DNA of 27,500 nucleotides from Prorocentrum cordatum (GCA_963575745.1 CAUYUJ010003969.1:349629-377128); one strand, 5' to 3'. Positions 1 to 8,653 are shown, counted from the stretch's first letter. Notes: a model not told the origin generated them from the sequence alone. Made by a program: numbers and translations.

Positions 1-27
1 CCCACCAGTGGTGAGGTGCCCGGGCTC

Positions 28-35
28 GCCTACAG
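28..35 (+). repeat. Target-site duplication, left copy (GCCTACAG)
   Basis: Identical to 231-238 on the far side of the fold-back element. The related empty locus at 5629-5641 has a single, one-base-different copy (GCCTATAG), as expected for an unoccupied target. Confidence 0.65.
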
Positions 36-230
36 TTAAGTCGGGCCTGTCCCCCTACAGGGGGATTTCCGACGAGACATAAGAGATACCCCCAAGATAA
101 GCAAAAAAAAAGGTCCAAAAATAGTCGGGGGACTATCTTTTCAGTATTTGTTTGTCTTTTTGGGGAGTATTTTGTGGGTATTTTCATTTTTCGTCGAAAA
201 TCCCCCTGTAGGGGGACACGCCCGACATAA
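36..230. mobile_element. 195-bp fold-back (MITE-like) element with 8-bp target duplication
   Basis: The ends are inverted: TTAAGTCGGGC at the left, and the complement of TTATGTCGGGC at the right. Each arm holds a near-palindrome (CCCCCTACAGGGGG at 51-64, its complement at 202-215). The interior is AT-richer and also roughly self-complementary, with ATAGTC-GGGG-GACTAT near the centre (about 122-137), so the whole element can fold into one long imperfect hairpin. It is bracketed by GCCTACAG at 28-35 and 231-238. A paralogous locus at 5629-5690 has the same flanks without the element, which supports a real insertion. It has no coding capacity. An 8-bp duplication is known for hAT, P and some other DNA transposons, but the end sequence does not let me choose a superfamily. 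Confidence 0.75.
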
Positions 231-238
231 GCCTACAG
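231..238 (+). repeat. Target-site duplication, right copy (GCCTACAG)
   Basis: Right partner of 28-35. The sequence that follows (GGCTACCAAGCCCTGTTCTG) matches the continuation of the empty-site paralogue at 5642 onward. Confidence 0.65.
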
Positions 239-540
239 GGCTACCAAGCCCTGTTCTGAGAACCTTTTCGGTGGTTTCGACGAGAGGTTCTCAGATCATT
301 TCTGGTCGGGACCGTCGTGTGTTGACGCATCGGCGTTCTGTTCTAAGAACATGGTCCTTGCTCTTTGGAGCAGTTTTAGATCGGTGCGGTTCTGTTCCTG
401 TTGATAAACAGTGCGGTTCGCGCTGGTTCGGTTCGGCCCGGTTCGGTTCGGCCGAATCGGTTCGGTTCTTGAGCCTTCCTGGAACATTTCGTGGTAGGCC
501 TATAAGACTGCCGGGGCGGTCGGTCCCTGCTCAATCCTGG
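239..540. repeat. Dispersed repeat, copy 1 (related to 5629-5795)
   Basis: Shares with 5629-5795 the short inverted motif GTTCTnAGAAC, a following AGAACCTTTT stretch, an ACATTTCGTGGTA motif (about 484) and GGTCGGTCCCTGCTCAA (about 518). The two copies differ by insertions, including a GGTTC-rich run at about 416-470 here. The frames that read open across it are low-complexity and look non-coding. Confidence 0.55.
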
Positions 541-646
541 GCTCACCGACCGTGCCACTCTCGCGTGCTTAGCCCCCGTCGCGAGCTGCCAGACTCGAAG
601 AAGAAAGAACGACCTGCTCCAAAAATCCCTCATGACTCGTCCCCCG

Positions 647-815
647 GGTCCGGTTTTTTAGGGCGCCTTTTTTGTAACTGGAGGGGTCCGGTTTATTAGG
701 GCGCCTTCTTTGGATTGGAGCTTAGGTGGCTCGGTTTATTAAGGCGCCCCGTCGAAGGAAGAGGGGGGTCTGGAATATTAGTTCGCATTTGGAGGGGGGT
801 CCGGTTTTACGGGGG
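647..815 (+). repeat. Degenerate tandem repeat of about 30-45 bp
   Basis: Five diverged units start near 647, 685, 729, 767 and 798. The best-conserved core is GGTCCGGTTTATTAGGGCGCC. Unit length varies, and no coding signal is seen. Confidence 0.6.
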
Positions 816-857
816 TCGATTAATTCAGCATGTGGAATACCCAGACACTTTCGATGG

Positions 858-977
858 TCCGCGCAGAGTTCTTGGATCTGCGCTGGGGCCCCCCGGCGGC
901 GCCTCTGGCGCCGCCCCTGGGCGCGCTCCGCGCGCCAGGGAGGGGTGTCCAGCGCAGGCCCAAGAAATCCGCGCGGA
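858..977. repeat. Inverted repeat, dispersed TCCGCGCGGA family
   Basis: The left arm from 858 (TCCGCGCAGAGTTCTTGG) pairs with the right arm ending at 977 (CCAAGAAATCCGCGCGGA), with further CTGCGCTGG/CCAGCGCAG pairing inside. Related patches occur near 2787-2862 (-), 23893-23960 (+) and 24472-24570 (-). When translated they share a V/L-R-A-D/E...LRW pattern. This is a dispersed repeat family of unknown kind. Confidence 0.5.
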
Positions 978-985
978 GCGCTAAA

Positions 986-1916
986 AGTCTAAGTGTATGC
1001 CGTTGTTTCTTCTTGTAGTCTCGTCTGCTTAGCCCCCTTGCCAGCTACCAGACGGGCAAGCACTACATGATCGTCCTTCGCCTGTGCATCATTTGTGTCC
1101 GGAGTTCCTCGCGGTACGGCGTGGGATTATAGAGCCACCTGCACACCATGATCTGTTCGAGCCTTGTGTGCTTGATGCTGACCCTGAGTTTCCTGCGCGT
1201 TGAAATATCACTGTGCGTCACGGGGTACAGTCGGGGCCCTGAAGAAGGGACCCTTTTCGTTGGGGAGGGGCTCCGTGTTCCTTAAGTGGTTCACAGCTTG
1301 CCTCAGGTTTTCCTTATGTTCTCGATCGGAAATCGAAGTCTAACTTGTGGAAAAAAGGGGCCTCGTTCCTTATTTAGGGTTCCTTAGGTCAACGCCCCGA
1401 CTGTACCTAATTAAGTCGTTCGTGCGATGTTGACTCCTGGGCCACAGCTCGAAACCAGCAGACCGTGTGGCCGTCCAGCTGTGCCGTCATGGCCACGGTT
1501 CAGCTCACCCCTTCACCATCGCCAGCCACCGCCGCTCGCATTCCCCTCGAAGCTGGTTCAGAGCAGCCCGTTGGTTCAATGTCGAAATCGGCCCCTTCAG
1601 CCACATCTTGCTATTTTACCTCCGGCAAACTGTGGAAGCCTGAATTGCAGTTTTCCTGGCAAGGTTCCCAAGGTGTGGTAGTTGGAGCGGTGTTGCTTGT
1701 CTGTTCCTCTCCCTTTCTCCTCCGTCTCCCCGTTTCGCCCCAGCTCGCTAGTCGCAGGTTGCTGGATGCTAGCACGCAGTTATGGTATCCGCGTTCACCC
1801 TCCGCGAGGCAGTTCCGCAAGGCCGGCTCTGAAGGTCGACGGCCCCGCATTTCGGAGGCATCGTGACATGTTTGCCACCCGAGCGGCGGACGTGGCGGTA
1901 CAGCGGAGGCCAGTCC
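986..1916. other. No recognisable gene
   Basis: There is a short echo of 565-595 at about 1021-1060 (GCTTAGCCCCC...AGCTACCAGAC). The open frames on both strands have no family resemblance, consistent starts or codon pattern. I see nothing else I can name. Confidence 0.4.
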
Positions 1917-2035
1917 ACAAGAGATTGTCCACACGAAACCCAACCCTGAGAACCCATGACGCCCACTGATTTCTGGCGTGGGAATGTCGCGCTTCCCGTC
2001 GCTAGAGTGTCGGTACCCGAGAAACCCAGGGCACC
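1917..2035 (-). repeat. Dispersed repeat, copy on minus strand (partner 24329-24450)
   Basis: Read on the minus strand, this matches 24329-24450 on the plus strand, from GTGCCCTGGGTT through CCCACGCCA and CAGGGTTGGG to TCTTG. One frame keeps a similar peptide in both copies (KRDIPTPEISGR here, KRDMPTPKLNGR there, then SGLGF), so a degraded coding element cannot be ruled out. The flanks do not match. Confidence 0.6.
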
Positions 2036-2372
2036 CTGTACTGTACCGCCGCGCTGTGTTCACCTGCGGTGGGCACGTCGACGAAGAGACGGGCTTGCCA
2101 GCAGGTGGCCGCACCGGATGGAGTCTCTCCCACAGGACGCACTGTTGCAAACAGTCGCACGAAGCAGAGGTCCGGAGCCAGACCCTCCCCCCTTCCGCCC
2201 AGTCTCGAAACGACAAGTAAGAACACGTCCACAAGTTCTGTTTTTTAGCGCGATCTGCGAATTCCGTTTCGTTTTACGTTCTGCTTTCTCTCCCATCGGT
2301 GATTTCGTGTCGTTCTTCGTTCTCGTTTGGGCCGATTTCGTTTTAAACGTTCGTTGTGCAACGGTCGGGTTA

Positions 2373-2519
2373 GCGGGCCACATGCGAACCCTACCCCTAC
2401 CCCCCACGATTTCTGAGGGGGAGGGTGGGGTTCACCTCGCTCGGGAGCTCCCGAACGAAGTGACCCCCCCGCCTCAGAAATCGTGGGGGGTCGGGGTAGG
2501 GTTCGCATGTGGCCCCCTA
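2373..2519. mobile_element. Second fold-back element, near-perfect palindrome
   Basis: The arms at 2375-2447 and 2448-2515 fold around a central GGGAGCTCCC. The outer about 44 bp of each arm (from GGGCCACATGCGAACCC inward) differ at one position by eye. A 7-bp direct repeat CGGGTTA flanks the structure (2366-2372 and 2520-2526), consistent with a target duplication. There is no coding capacity, and it is unrelated in sequence to the element at 36-230. Confidence 0.6.
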
Positions 2520-2719
2520 CGGGTTAAACGCGTGGTTCGTTCTGAACGCCAGCGCGTTGTAAACACCGTTGTGGTCGGTCCTTGCGAGTTTCTGCTCGTG
2601 CAGCTTCTTCGCCCTCTGCCCGCAGGCTCCGAGGGCCCTCGGCCCCCCCACGCGTCCGCGCCCCGGGCACGGGCCCTCGCTCGTGCCGCGCCTCGCCCGG
2701 CCCCCACCTTGGGGCGATT

Positions 2720-2764
2720 TTTGGTCGAACATCAATCCGCCTGCAGGGGACATGCCCGACCAAA
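2720..2764. repeat. Diverged palindromic end of the 36-230 element family
   Basis: The core ATCCGCCTGCAGGGGACATG followed by CCCGAC resembles the right end of the element at 36-230. It is enclosed by TTTGGTCG (2720-2727) and CGACCAAA (2757-2764), so it can form a small hairpin. It is probably a decayed or solo end. Confidence 0.4.
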
Positions 2765-2786
2765 CTGTATCTGTATCCGCGGCCTC

Positions 2787-2862
2787 GCGGGCTGGGCCCC
2801 CCTGGCGCGCTCCGGGAGGGGGTCCAGCGCCGATCGACCAGATCCGCGCGGAGCTTCGAGGA
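2787..2862 (-). repeat. TCCGCGCGGA-family dispersed repeat, partial
   Basis: Contains GTCCAGCGCCGATC...CAGATCCGCGCGGAGCTTCG, matching the right-arm half of the inverted repeat at 858-977. The surrounding 2527-3120 is very GC-rich. I see no gene there. Confidence 0.4.
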
Positions 2863-3121
2863 ATTGCGTCTGTGCGGTCTTGGCTGCACGGCCAGAGCCC
2901 CAGGCCCCTCCACTCGTTCTGCGCGGTGCTCCGCGTGGCGGCACCGAGGTTGTGCGCGGCGTGCGTGGAACATAGATATTTTGTGGACTCCCAGATCCCA
3001 AAGCTGCTTTAGGCGCCTCCCCGCTTCCATGATCGGGTGGCTTCCCCTCTCCCTTGCTCTTCAGGGGGCGGGCGGTGGCCAAAGTCTGCTTTCACCTTGG
3101 CACCTCTCGTGCGCGCGCATC

Positions 3122-3235
3122 GCTCTTCTCGGCGGGGACCATCGAAGAGCCTTCTGGGCCACCTTGCGCAACAAAGAAAATACACGCAAGAAGCCGAACG
3201 AAAATACGGGGGATCGACGTGCGAGCGATGGCGAG
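3122..3235 (+). repeat. Dispersed repeat (partner 25490-25604)
   Basis: Shares the order CTCTTC..CGGC..GGACCA..CGA.GAGCCT, then TGCG..ACA, and ends GACGTGCGAGCGATGGC. The partner is in the same orientation 22 kb away. Because an ATG falls inside the shared end, frames starting there should not be read as genes. Confidence 0.55.
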
Positions 3236-3492
3236 TCAGCGCCTTCTGATGTCATGTTTCTGCCCGCTTCTGTCGTGGAAGACGATCCATGGAGAGGAGG
3301 CATGTTGCCAAATGAATCCCAGATGGCTAAAACATGTTTCAAACCTGTCCTTAAAGTGCTGAAGCCTGTGTAAACCATGTTTCGATCACGTTTTGAGCAC
3401 AAGTACCTTTTAATTCAATAGTAGAACGGTGAACTAGAGTGCCCATTGTCACGGCATCCACAACACTTCTTCCGACCGGCGGGCATGTGTAG
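3236..3492. other. No recognisable gene; region before candidate exon
   Basis: A more AT-rich stretch. Its 3' end (ACACTTCTTCCG...GTGTAG at 3463-3492) could serve as pyrimidine tract and AG for the candidate exon at 3493. Nothing else is recognised. Confidence 0.3.
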
Positions 3493-3614
3493 CCGAGGCC
3501 TCGCGGTCCGTGCCCCGCGAGGCCGCGACCCTGTTGGCGCGGGGCGCTTGGTTCGCGGATGCCCCGCGCGGCACGTGGTTCCAGGCGGCCGCGCATCCAC
3601 GGGATCGCTCAGAG
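3493..3614 (+). CDS. Candidate upstream exon of the DUF5522-like gene
   Basis: This 122-nt patch follows GTGTAG and stops before GAGGAAAA. The frame from 3495 gives 40 codons with almost all third positions G or C. The peptide looks natural (…TLLARGAWFADAPRGTWFQA…, with conserved-looking W/F). Its end, AG|GAG, has the same form as the two better-supported exon ends at 8868 and 16305. It closes in phase 0, so it could join the exon at 8725 directly or through 5319-5450. No start codon is present, so a first exon would lie further 5' and I did not find it. I cannot match this part to the family. In a GC-rich region, third-position bias alone can mislead. Confidence 0.3.
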
Positions 3615-3698
3615 GAGGAAAACCAGCCATGTTCGCGTCGGAAAAATGACACCAGAGAAAACCCCCAATCAGTGGATGGTTTTCGCTGAGGAGATCGA

Positions 3699-3745
3699 CC
3701 GGGAACCCGGGAGCCCGGGAACCCAGAACCCACCGAAATCGGCCC
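3699..3745 (+). repeat. GGAACCC-type repeat, short copy
   Basis: GATCGACCGGGAACCCGGGA and following bases up to the ACCGAAATCGGCCCG end resemble 4338-4395, so the two are copies of one small unit. Confidence 0.5.
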
Positions 3746-3930
3746 GCTCCAGAGCCGCCGGATCTCAGAGATTCTCGAGCGATCCTCCCCCGATGTTGGC
3801 CTCGTCCTGGCTTCGTCCTGCCAGGGGCCGCGCACGGCCAGAAGCCGTTTTCGCCCTGGACTCTGGTCACGACGCGAGCACGCGTGGGGCCTCATAGGGG
3901 GGCTGCGCCGCCGCCGCGGCCCCTCGACAG

Positions 3931-4020
3931 GACCTGGGCTGCATCGCCTTCCCCGGCGGCGGCCCCGCCGCGCCCGCGCCCGTGCCGGTGGCGCCAGCGG
4001 AGGCCTCGGCGCGAGCGGGA
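3931..4020 (+). other. GC-rich coding-like patch, paralogous to 5319-5450
   Basis: Follows CCCCTCGACAG. The frame GAC CTG GGC TGC onward is Ala/Pro/Gly-rich with nearly all G/C third positions. The beginning and composition mirror the patch after CCCCTCGAGAG at 5319. It is either a duplicated low-complexity exon or simply a dispersed GC-rich repeat. I cannot tell which. Confidence 0.25.
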
Positions 4021-4084
4021 GAAAAGACAGATTACACCTGAGAGAGCCCCAAGCAGTGGAGGATTTGAAAATTGATACTATGGA

Positions 4085-4345
4085 TCTTGAGATCGATTGT
4101 GAGCTCTGTAATGAGATCGATCGTGGGATCCATCGTGAGGACGCTTGTAAGGTCGATCGTGAGACCGAGAGTGAAATCGATTCAATGAGATCGATAGTGA
4201 GATCGATCGCGAGATCGCTCATGCGATCTCTAGTGAGATCGCTTGTGAGATTGATAGTGAGATCGATTGTGAGATCGATGGTGAGATCGATCGAGAAGTC
4301 GGTAATGAGATCGATGGTGAGACCGATCGATAAGAAGATCGACCA
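4085..4345 (+). repeat. 12-bp GAGATCGATNGT tandem repeat
   Basis: About 20 degenerate 12-bp units built on the palindromes GATCGATC and AGATCG. Because 12 is a multiple of three, all six frames tend to stay open. Plus-strand frames give R-S-I-V-R-S and minus-strand frames I-D-L-T, so these open frames are not evidence of genes. Confidence 0.8.
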
Positions 4346-4460
4346 GGAACCCAGGAACCCGGGAACCTCGCCGCCCTCCGAAATCGGCCCGGAACCCGGA
4401 ACCGGGAACCCGGGAACCCGGAACCGGGAACCGGGGCACCCGGGAACCCAGCCTGCCACC
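4346..4460 (+). repeat. GGAACCC/GGGAACCCGG repeats
   Basis: Runs of GGAACC, GGGAACCC and CCGGAACCGGG follow directly on the GATC repeat. A short related unit is at 3699-3745. Confidence 0.7.
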
Positions 4461-4778
4461 AAAATCGGCGGGGAACTTTCGCCAAATTTTTCAACATCCG
4501 CAAGGACCCCTTCAGTGCAAGCACTGATTGGGGAATATCGTGGGGGCGTTGGTTAAGGAATGTGTCCGGGGGGCTTCAGACCCTGGAGGGTTCCTTATTT
4601 GATGAGGGCGGCGGTAATACCCACTGCCAGTCCGCCATTGGAGTTCCACTGGCTTCCAGACCCTGGACTTATCCAATGCCCCCACCGTAGGGGATACGGA
4701 TAAACACGCACTCGCGTGCTGGACAGGGGGGATGCGCCCAACTTGGCGGCGCCGCAGGTGATCGGCCGCGTCGGATCC
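4461..4778. other. No recognisable gene
   Basis: Unique-looking sequence with a small internal similarity (CAGACCCTGGA at about 4578 and 4658). I see no coding or RNA feature. Confidence 0.3.
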
Positions 4779-4840
4779 GCCGACGCCGACGCCGACGCCG
4801 ACGACGACGACGCCGACGACGCCGACGACGACGACGAAGA
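4779..4840 (+). repeat. (GCC/GAC)n microsatellite
   Basis: Alternating GCCGAC and GACGAC triplets. It reads as Asp/Ala, Arg or Val/Gly runs in various frames. Simple repeat. Confidence 0.85.
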
Positions 4841-5318
4841 CCCCAGGGGAGCGGGCAAGGGGACGTGGTAAAAGCACACCCACACGTTTCGACCGCGTCC
4901 CCAGGCCCCCGACGCCATGCTCTGTTCAGAGCGTCGACGCCCAGAGGCCTCGACCCACTCTCCGGGACCCGTTCCTCCTCCCGCGCCGTCTTTCTGTTGA
5001 CGGCCCCGAGGCCCAGCGAGGGCCCCCCCGGGGCCGAAGAAGAACGAACAGCCTCCCGTCGTGATTTTGTTCGAGCTCAAAATCAACGCATGACGAACCA
5101 TTCCATGTGATGGAAGGTCATCTAAGGCAAATTGGGAACCACATGCTGCTGCTATCTAAGGTTATTTAATTAAAGCCAAGGAAGGCAAATTATGGCGCCG
5201 CAGCGCGCCTTCTTTGGCCTTGTTTCTGGCTTTCACCGAGAGCAGCATGATTACTGGGAGCTCCCGTGAAAAGCCACCCAAGGCTCTGGGCTCCTCCGAC
5301 ATCGCCGCCCCTCGAGAG
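4841..5318. other. No recognisable gene
   Basis: Contains ATCTAAGG at 5119 and 5153, AAGGCAAATT at 5125 and 5184, and an AT-rich spot near 5160-5175. The open frames look like chance. Confidence 0.3.
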
Positions 5319-5450
5319 GCCCCGGGCTGCGGCGCCCCCCTCGGCGGCGCGGCCGCGCCCGCGCCGGCGCCGGGCACTTCCGCCGGGCGGGCGGAGCCCG
5401 AGCGGGCCGGCGGCGGTCAGCGGCCGCGGGCGCTCGCGGCGCAGGATCAG
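5319..5450 (+). CDS. Candidate Ala/Pro-rich linker exon of the DUF5522-like gene
   Basis: Lies between CTCGAGAG and GAGGAGG. The 44-codon frame (APGCGAPLGGAAAPAPAPGT… to …RALAAQDQ) has nearly all G/C third positions and starts and ends in phase 0. It could therefore be spliced between 3614 and 8725 without shifting the frame. The proposed end is again AG|GA. The peptide is low-complexity with no family match, and a similar patch is at 3931-4020, so it may just be a GC-rich repeat. Confidence 0.25.
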
Positions 5451-5510
5451 GAGGAGGAGGAGGAGGAGGAGCAGGAGGAGGAGGAGAAGGAAAGGAGGGA
5501 GTGGAGAAGG
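5451..5510 (+). repeat. (GGA)n microsatellite
   Basis: Purine-only GGAGGAGGA run with minor interruptions. Confidence 0.85.
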
Positions 5511-5519
5511 GAGACGTCA

Positions 5520-5602
5520 AGCTCGAGTGCAGTCGGACCATAAGGCTCCTCCTCGTCGTCAGGGGTTCAAGGGTGCAGTCGGACCGAGGTTCGGGTTCGA
5601 GG
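5520..5602 (+). repeat. Direct repeat, copy 1 (partner 5798-5875)
   Basis: CTCGAGTGCAGTCGGACCA, then GGCTCCTCCTCGTCGTCAGG and a GGGTGCAGTCGGACCGAGG end. A near-identical copy lies about 277 bp downstream. Confidence 0.8.
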
Positions 5603-5628
5603 TTCGTCAAGCAGTGGCGAAGCGTCCT

Positions 5629-5795
5629 GGCTCGCCTATAGCCCTACCAAACAATGTTCTAAGAACCTTTTGTGGTTCCCACGAAAGGTTTACGTTCTAA
5701 GAAGACTGTTTCTGTTATTAGAACATTTTTGGGTTCTAAGAGCATTTCGTGGTATGACTATAGGAATGTCCGGACGGTCGGTCCCTGCTCAAGTA
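5629..5795. repeat. Dispersed repeat, copy 2; empty-site relative of the 36-230 insertion
   Basis: GGCTCGCCTATAG followed directly by CCCTACCAAACAATGTTCTA corresponds to the flanks of the fold-back element joined together. GTTCTAAGAAC-type short palindromes recur (about 5655, 5695, 5737). Confidence 0.65.
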
Positions 5796-5797
5796 GA

Positions 5798-5875
5798 GCT
5801 CGAGTACAGTCGGACCAAGGCTCCTCCTCGTCGTCAGGGGTTCAAGGGTGCAGCCGGACCGAGGCTCGAGGTTCG
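5798..5875 (+). repeat. Direct repeat, copy 2 (partner 5520-5602)
   Basis: Same order of motifs as copy 1 with a few substitutions, followed by a GGTTCGGGGTTTGGGGTTCG run. Confidence 0.8.
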
Positions 5876-6196
5876 GGGTTTGGGGTTCGGGCTCTCGGAT
5901 TCGAGGCGCAAGGTTCTCGGGTCGGGCGTTTTCCGCCGGTGCTCGGCGGCCAGCCTCGGGATGCTTGCCAGCAGCTGCGCCTCGCTGAGAGCGCGCGTTT
6001 TGGGGGTGCTGGGATCGTCCCGAACGGCCACCGGAGAGCCGAGTCATGACTGAAACCACCCGGCGTCCGTCGGACCGAGATCGAGGTCGGTTCGGGGAGG
6101 GTGCCCTACGTTCTTCGTGCTTGTTGGATACTCGCGCATCCTGGGGGAGGGTACCCTTGAATGCACTTTATTATGGCCGGCGGAGGGTCTTCCGTG
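5876..6196. other. No recognisable gene
   Basis: Only short GGTTCG-like runs at the 5' end and the first copy of a 23-bp direct repeat (GGCCGGCGGAGGGTCTTCC, about 6177) at the 3' end. Confidence 0.3.
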
Positions 6197-6240
6197 CTCC
6201 TCCTCCTCCTCCTCCTCCTCCTCCTCCTCCTCCTCCTCCC
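6197..6240 (+). repeat. (CTC)n microsatellite between 23-bp direct repeats
   Basis: An uninterrupted run of about 14 triplets. The segment GGCCGGCGGAGGGTCTTCC occurs just before it (about 6177) and again about 112 bp later (about 6289). Confidence 0.85.
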
Positions 6241-6608
6241 CGTCCTTTTTTGTGCAAGGGCCATGGCACACGTGCCACTTGTTCTGGCCGGCGGAGGGTC
6301 TTCCATGTTCTTGAACGGTGTTCTTCTGTGCCCCAGGGCCGACGGTGCGCCGGATCTCGGGCTCGCCTAGCGTTTTTGACGAGCGCACCTTGGATTGTGA
6401 AGGTCCAGTTTCGCGGGATGTCTACAGCTGGAGCTCGCGTCAACTTCCAGACGGGGCCTCGTCATTTTCGTGATGGCCCCAGCAGGCCGACGCAGGTCCC
6501 CCGATTCCGAAGTCTTGCGTCTCCCCAGACAGGAGCGGGCGCGGGCGCTGACGCTGCGGGAGGCCCTCGCGCAGCTTTAGGAAGTCCACGTTTTGCTGAG
6601 GACTGGTT

Positions 6609-6660
6609 TTCCAGACCCCCTCGGGTCGTGGCATAATCAGGGCGGAAGGTTTTTCTTTAA
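6609..6660 (+). repeat. GGCCTCCAGGGG-family dispersed repeat, 5' part only
   Basis: CCAGACCCCCTCGGGT, then ATCAGGGCGGAAGGTTTTTC, matches the start of the copy at 25977. The middle and 3' part of the same family appear at 7045, after a purine tract. Confidence 0.55.
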
Positions 6661-6814
6661 CCGAGACAGGTCTGCATGACCCCTCATTGGTGGCAACCAC
6701 ATACCTTTCGACCCCCGTATGGACGGACTGGGGCCCCACCACGAGTGGGAAATAATAATTTCTCCGCCGCGCACGCCGCGCAGCAACGACGACGACGCTT
6801 CCGAAGGAATGAGA

Positions 6815-7015
6815 CGAGCAGGAGCAGGAGAAGGACGAGGAGAAACAGCAGGAAGAGGAGGGGGAGGAGGAAAAGGAAGAGTTGGAGGGGGGGGGTGAAG
6901 GAGGAGGAATAGCAGGAGGGGGGGAGGAGGAGAAAGAAGAGGAAAAGGAGCAGAAGCAGGAGGAGGAAGAGGAGAAGGGTGGAGTTTCTTTTCCCGCCGA
7001 GAGAAACAAGGGGGG
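6815..7015 (+). repeat. Purine-rich GGA/GAA tract
   Basis: About 200 bp that is almost all purine on the plus strand. It is not a clean microsatellite, because GAAGAG, GGGGGG and AGCAGG variants are interspersed. Long frames here (Glu/Gly plus, Ser/Leu/Pro minus) follow from composition. Confidence 0.8.
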
Positions 7016-7044
7016 GGGGAATCCTCAAAAACGAAGACCTCCCG

Positions 7045-7185
7045 AGGCGGTTCTCGGTCTCCAGGGGCCATTTCCGGACCTCGGGACCGTCCGCAATTTT
7101 GTTAGGATGAGCAACCTGTCCCGGGGAATGAGTGGAGAGTTCTGGGGATCGACGTGATGACAACAATCATGACGTCGGGGGCCTG
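7045..7185 (+). repeat. GGCCTCCAGGGG-family dispersed repeat
   Basis: Runs from TTCTCGGTCTCCAGGGGCC through CCTCGGGACCGTC and GGGGATCGACGTGATGAC to ATGACGTCGGGGGCCTGGG, in the same order as 26030-26165. Confidence 0.6.
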
Positions 7186-8082
7186 GGCTTTCTCTTGTGA
7201 TCTGGGCGCTACAGGCAATGTGCTGACACCCCCGCCGTCCCTTACAAGGCAACATCCAAAGTGCTCGTGGGCCTCCCGAACATGACTCTGAACTTTGGCC
7301 CCAAAGTGTATTTTGCATCGGTATGTGACCAGGATCGTGGGGGGGGGCTTCATGGGGTTATCATTGTTCCTGGTTGTCTGCCGGTCGTCTGGGGGAAGGG
7401 GTGTATACCAATAGGGAACAGTGGCAAACCCCTCCCCGAAGGGGAAGAAGGGTTTTGGGAAGAGGGAAGAATGGCATCGTTAGACCATCTGCGCCCAGAG
7501 GGCTTGTGGGATGACGGTCCGACACTACCCCCAGAGCTACCTGGGCATCCTGGTGCGCCCAGGCAGGCCTTTCAAGCAATGCAACACAAGCGTTCCGTTC
7601 AAGACATCTTCAGATATTCGGCACGCAGGGCGCAGACAGCCAACAATATTTTTGCAAAACAAGCGCGGAGCTCGAGACATTCGCGAGAAAACTGCGCGCA
7701 GGGCGCGCCGTCCTCAAGCGGGCACACAACAGTCAACATCATGTGATTCTTTATTTAAACTGTCAGGGTCTCCGAACCTCGTCATTTAGTTGGGATCCTG
7801 TGCAAAACGCTCCGCGCCTTTCTTTGAAGAGAAGCGGGGGCCTGTGGACATCGTTAGGCAATGAGGATCCGAGAAGGGGGCGCATTTTCCGTGAGCGTGC
7901 ACACGGGATCAACACACATGCGGCTTTACCATGTGCTTCATCAAGCGGAAAGGTGCCGACACTACGCGAAATTTCCACCAGGAGCAATTTATGTTTGAAT
8001 GAGAGCCTTGGGTCACAACCCTTTCCAGGAAAAATGGAATGCTGACCAGAATGCATCACAATAGAGGTCTGGTCAGAACGCA
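7186..8082. other. No recognisable gene
   Basis: The frame 7261-7746 (161 codons) is open but matches no family I know and lacks third-position bias. There is an AT-richer, unique-looking stretch at about 7560-8060. Confidence 0.35.
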
Positions 8083-8268
8083 CCCCTGGAGGAGGAGGAG
8101 GAGGAGGAGGAGGAGGAGGAGGAGGAGGAGGAAGAGGAGGGAGGAAGGAGGAGGGAGGAGAGAGGAGGGGAGGAGGGATGAGGGATGAGGGGAACGAGGA
8201 GAAGGGAGGAGGATGGAGGAGGGAGGATGGAGGAGGGAGGAGGGAGGATGGAGGAGGAGGAAGACCAG
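8083..8268 (+). repeat. (GGA)n / GGAGGGA tract
   Basis: Starts as perfect (GGA)n and decays to GGAGGGAGGAT-type units. All plus. Confidence 0.85.
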
Positions 8269-8299
8269 ACCTGCGATGTTTTTTTTTTTTTGCGATGCG

Positions 8300-8375
8300 G
8301 GGCCCCCAGAAGTTCCAAGCCCTTCCCCGAGGCTGGTGTTTTGAATCCTAAGCCGGTTCCCCGAGATCCAGGAAC
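8300..8375 (-). repeat. GGCCTCCAGGGG-family dispersed repeat, partial, minus strand
   Basis: CCCCCAGAAGTTCCAAGCCC through GGTGTTTTGAATCCTAAG parallels the minus-strand copy at 9205-9318. A T11 run precedes it at 8281. Confidence 0.45.
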
Positions 8376-8484
8376 CTTGCGAGAGCCCCAAGAGGCCGAA
8401 AGCGACGGGAAACCGTTCGTCCTGATTCATGTTTCGGCGCGGGCGTGCCTGTGCACGGTTTCCCCTGGGGCCGTAGGCGACCCG

Positions 8485-8653
8485 ACGAGGAGGAGGAGGA
8501 GGAGGAGGCGGAAGAGGAGGAGGGGGAGGAGGAAGAGGAGGAGGAGGAGGAAGAGGGGGAGGGGGAGGAGGAGATGGAGGAGGAGGAGGAGGAGGAGAAG
8601 GAGGAAGAGGAGGAGGAGGAGGAGGAGGAGGAGGGAGGAGGAGGAGGAGGAGA
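8485..8653 (+). repeat. (GGA)n tract
   Basis: About 170 bp of GGA/GAA/GGG triplets. It lies 70 bp upstream of the proposed exon at 8725. The open frames through it are composition artefacts. Confidence 0.85.

Noticed and set aside
3228-3362. ATG at 3228 as first exon of the DUF5522-like gene
   Set aside because: The ATG lies in a dispersed repeat end shared with 25590-25604, and codon use beyond it shows no G/C third-position bias.
4056-4556. Proteins over the GATC repeat
   Set aside because: The 12-bp period keeps every frame open. The peptides are simple repeats.
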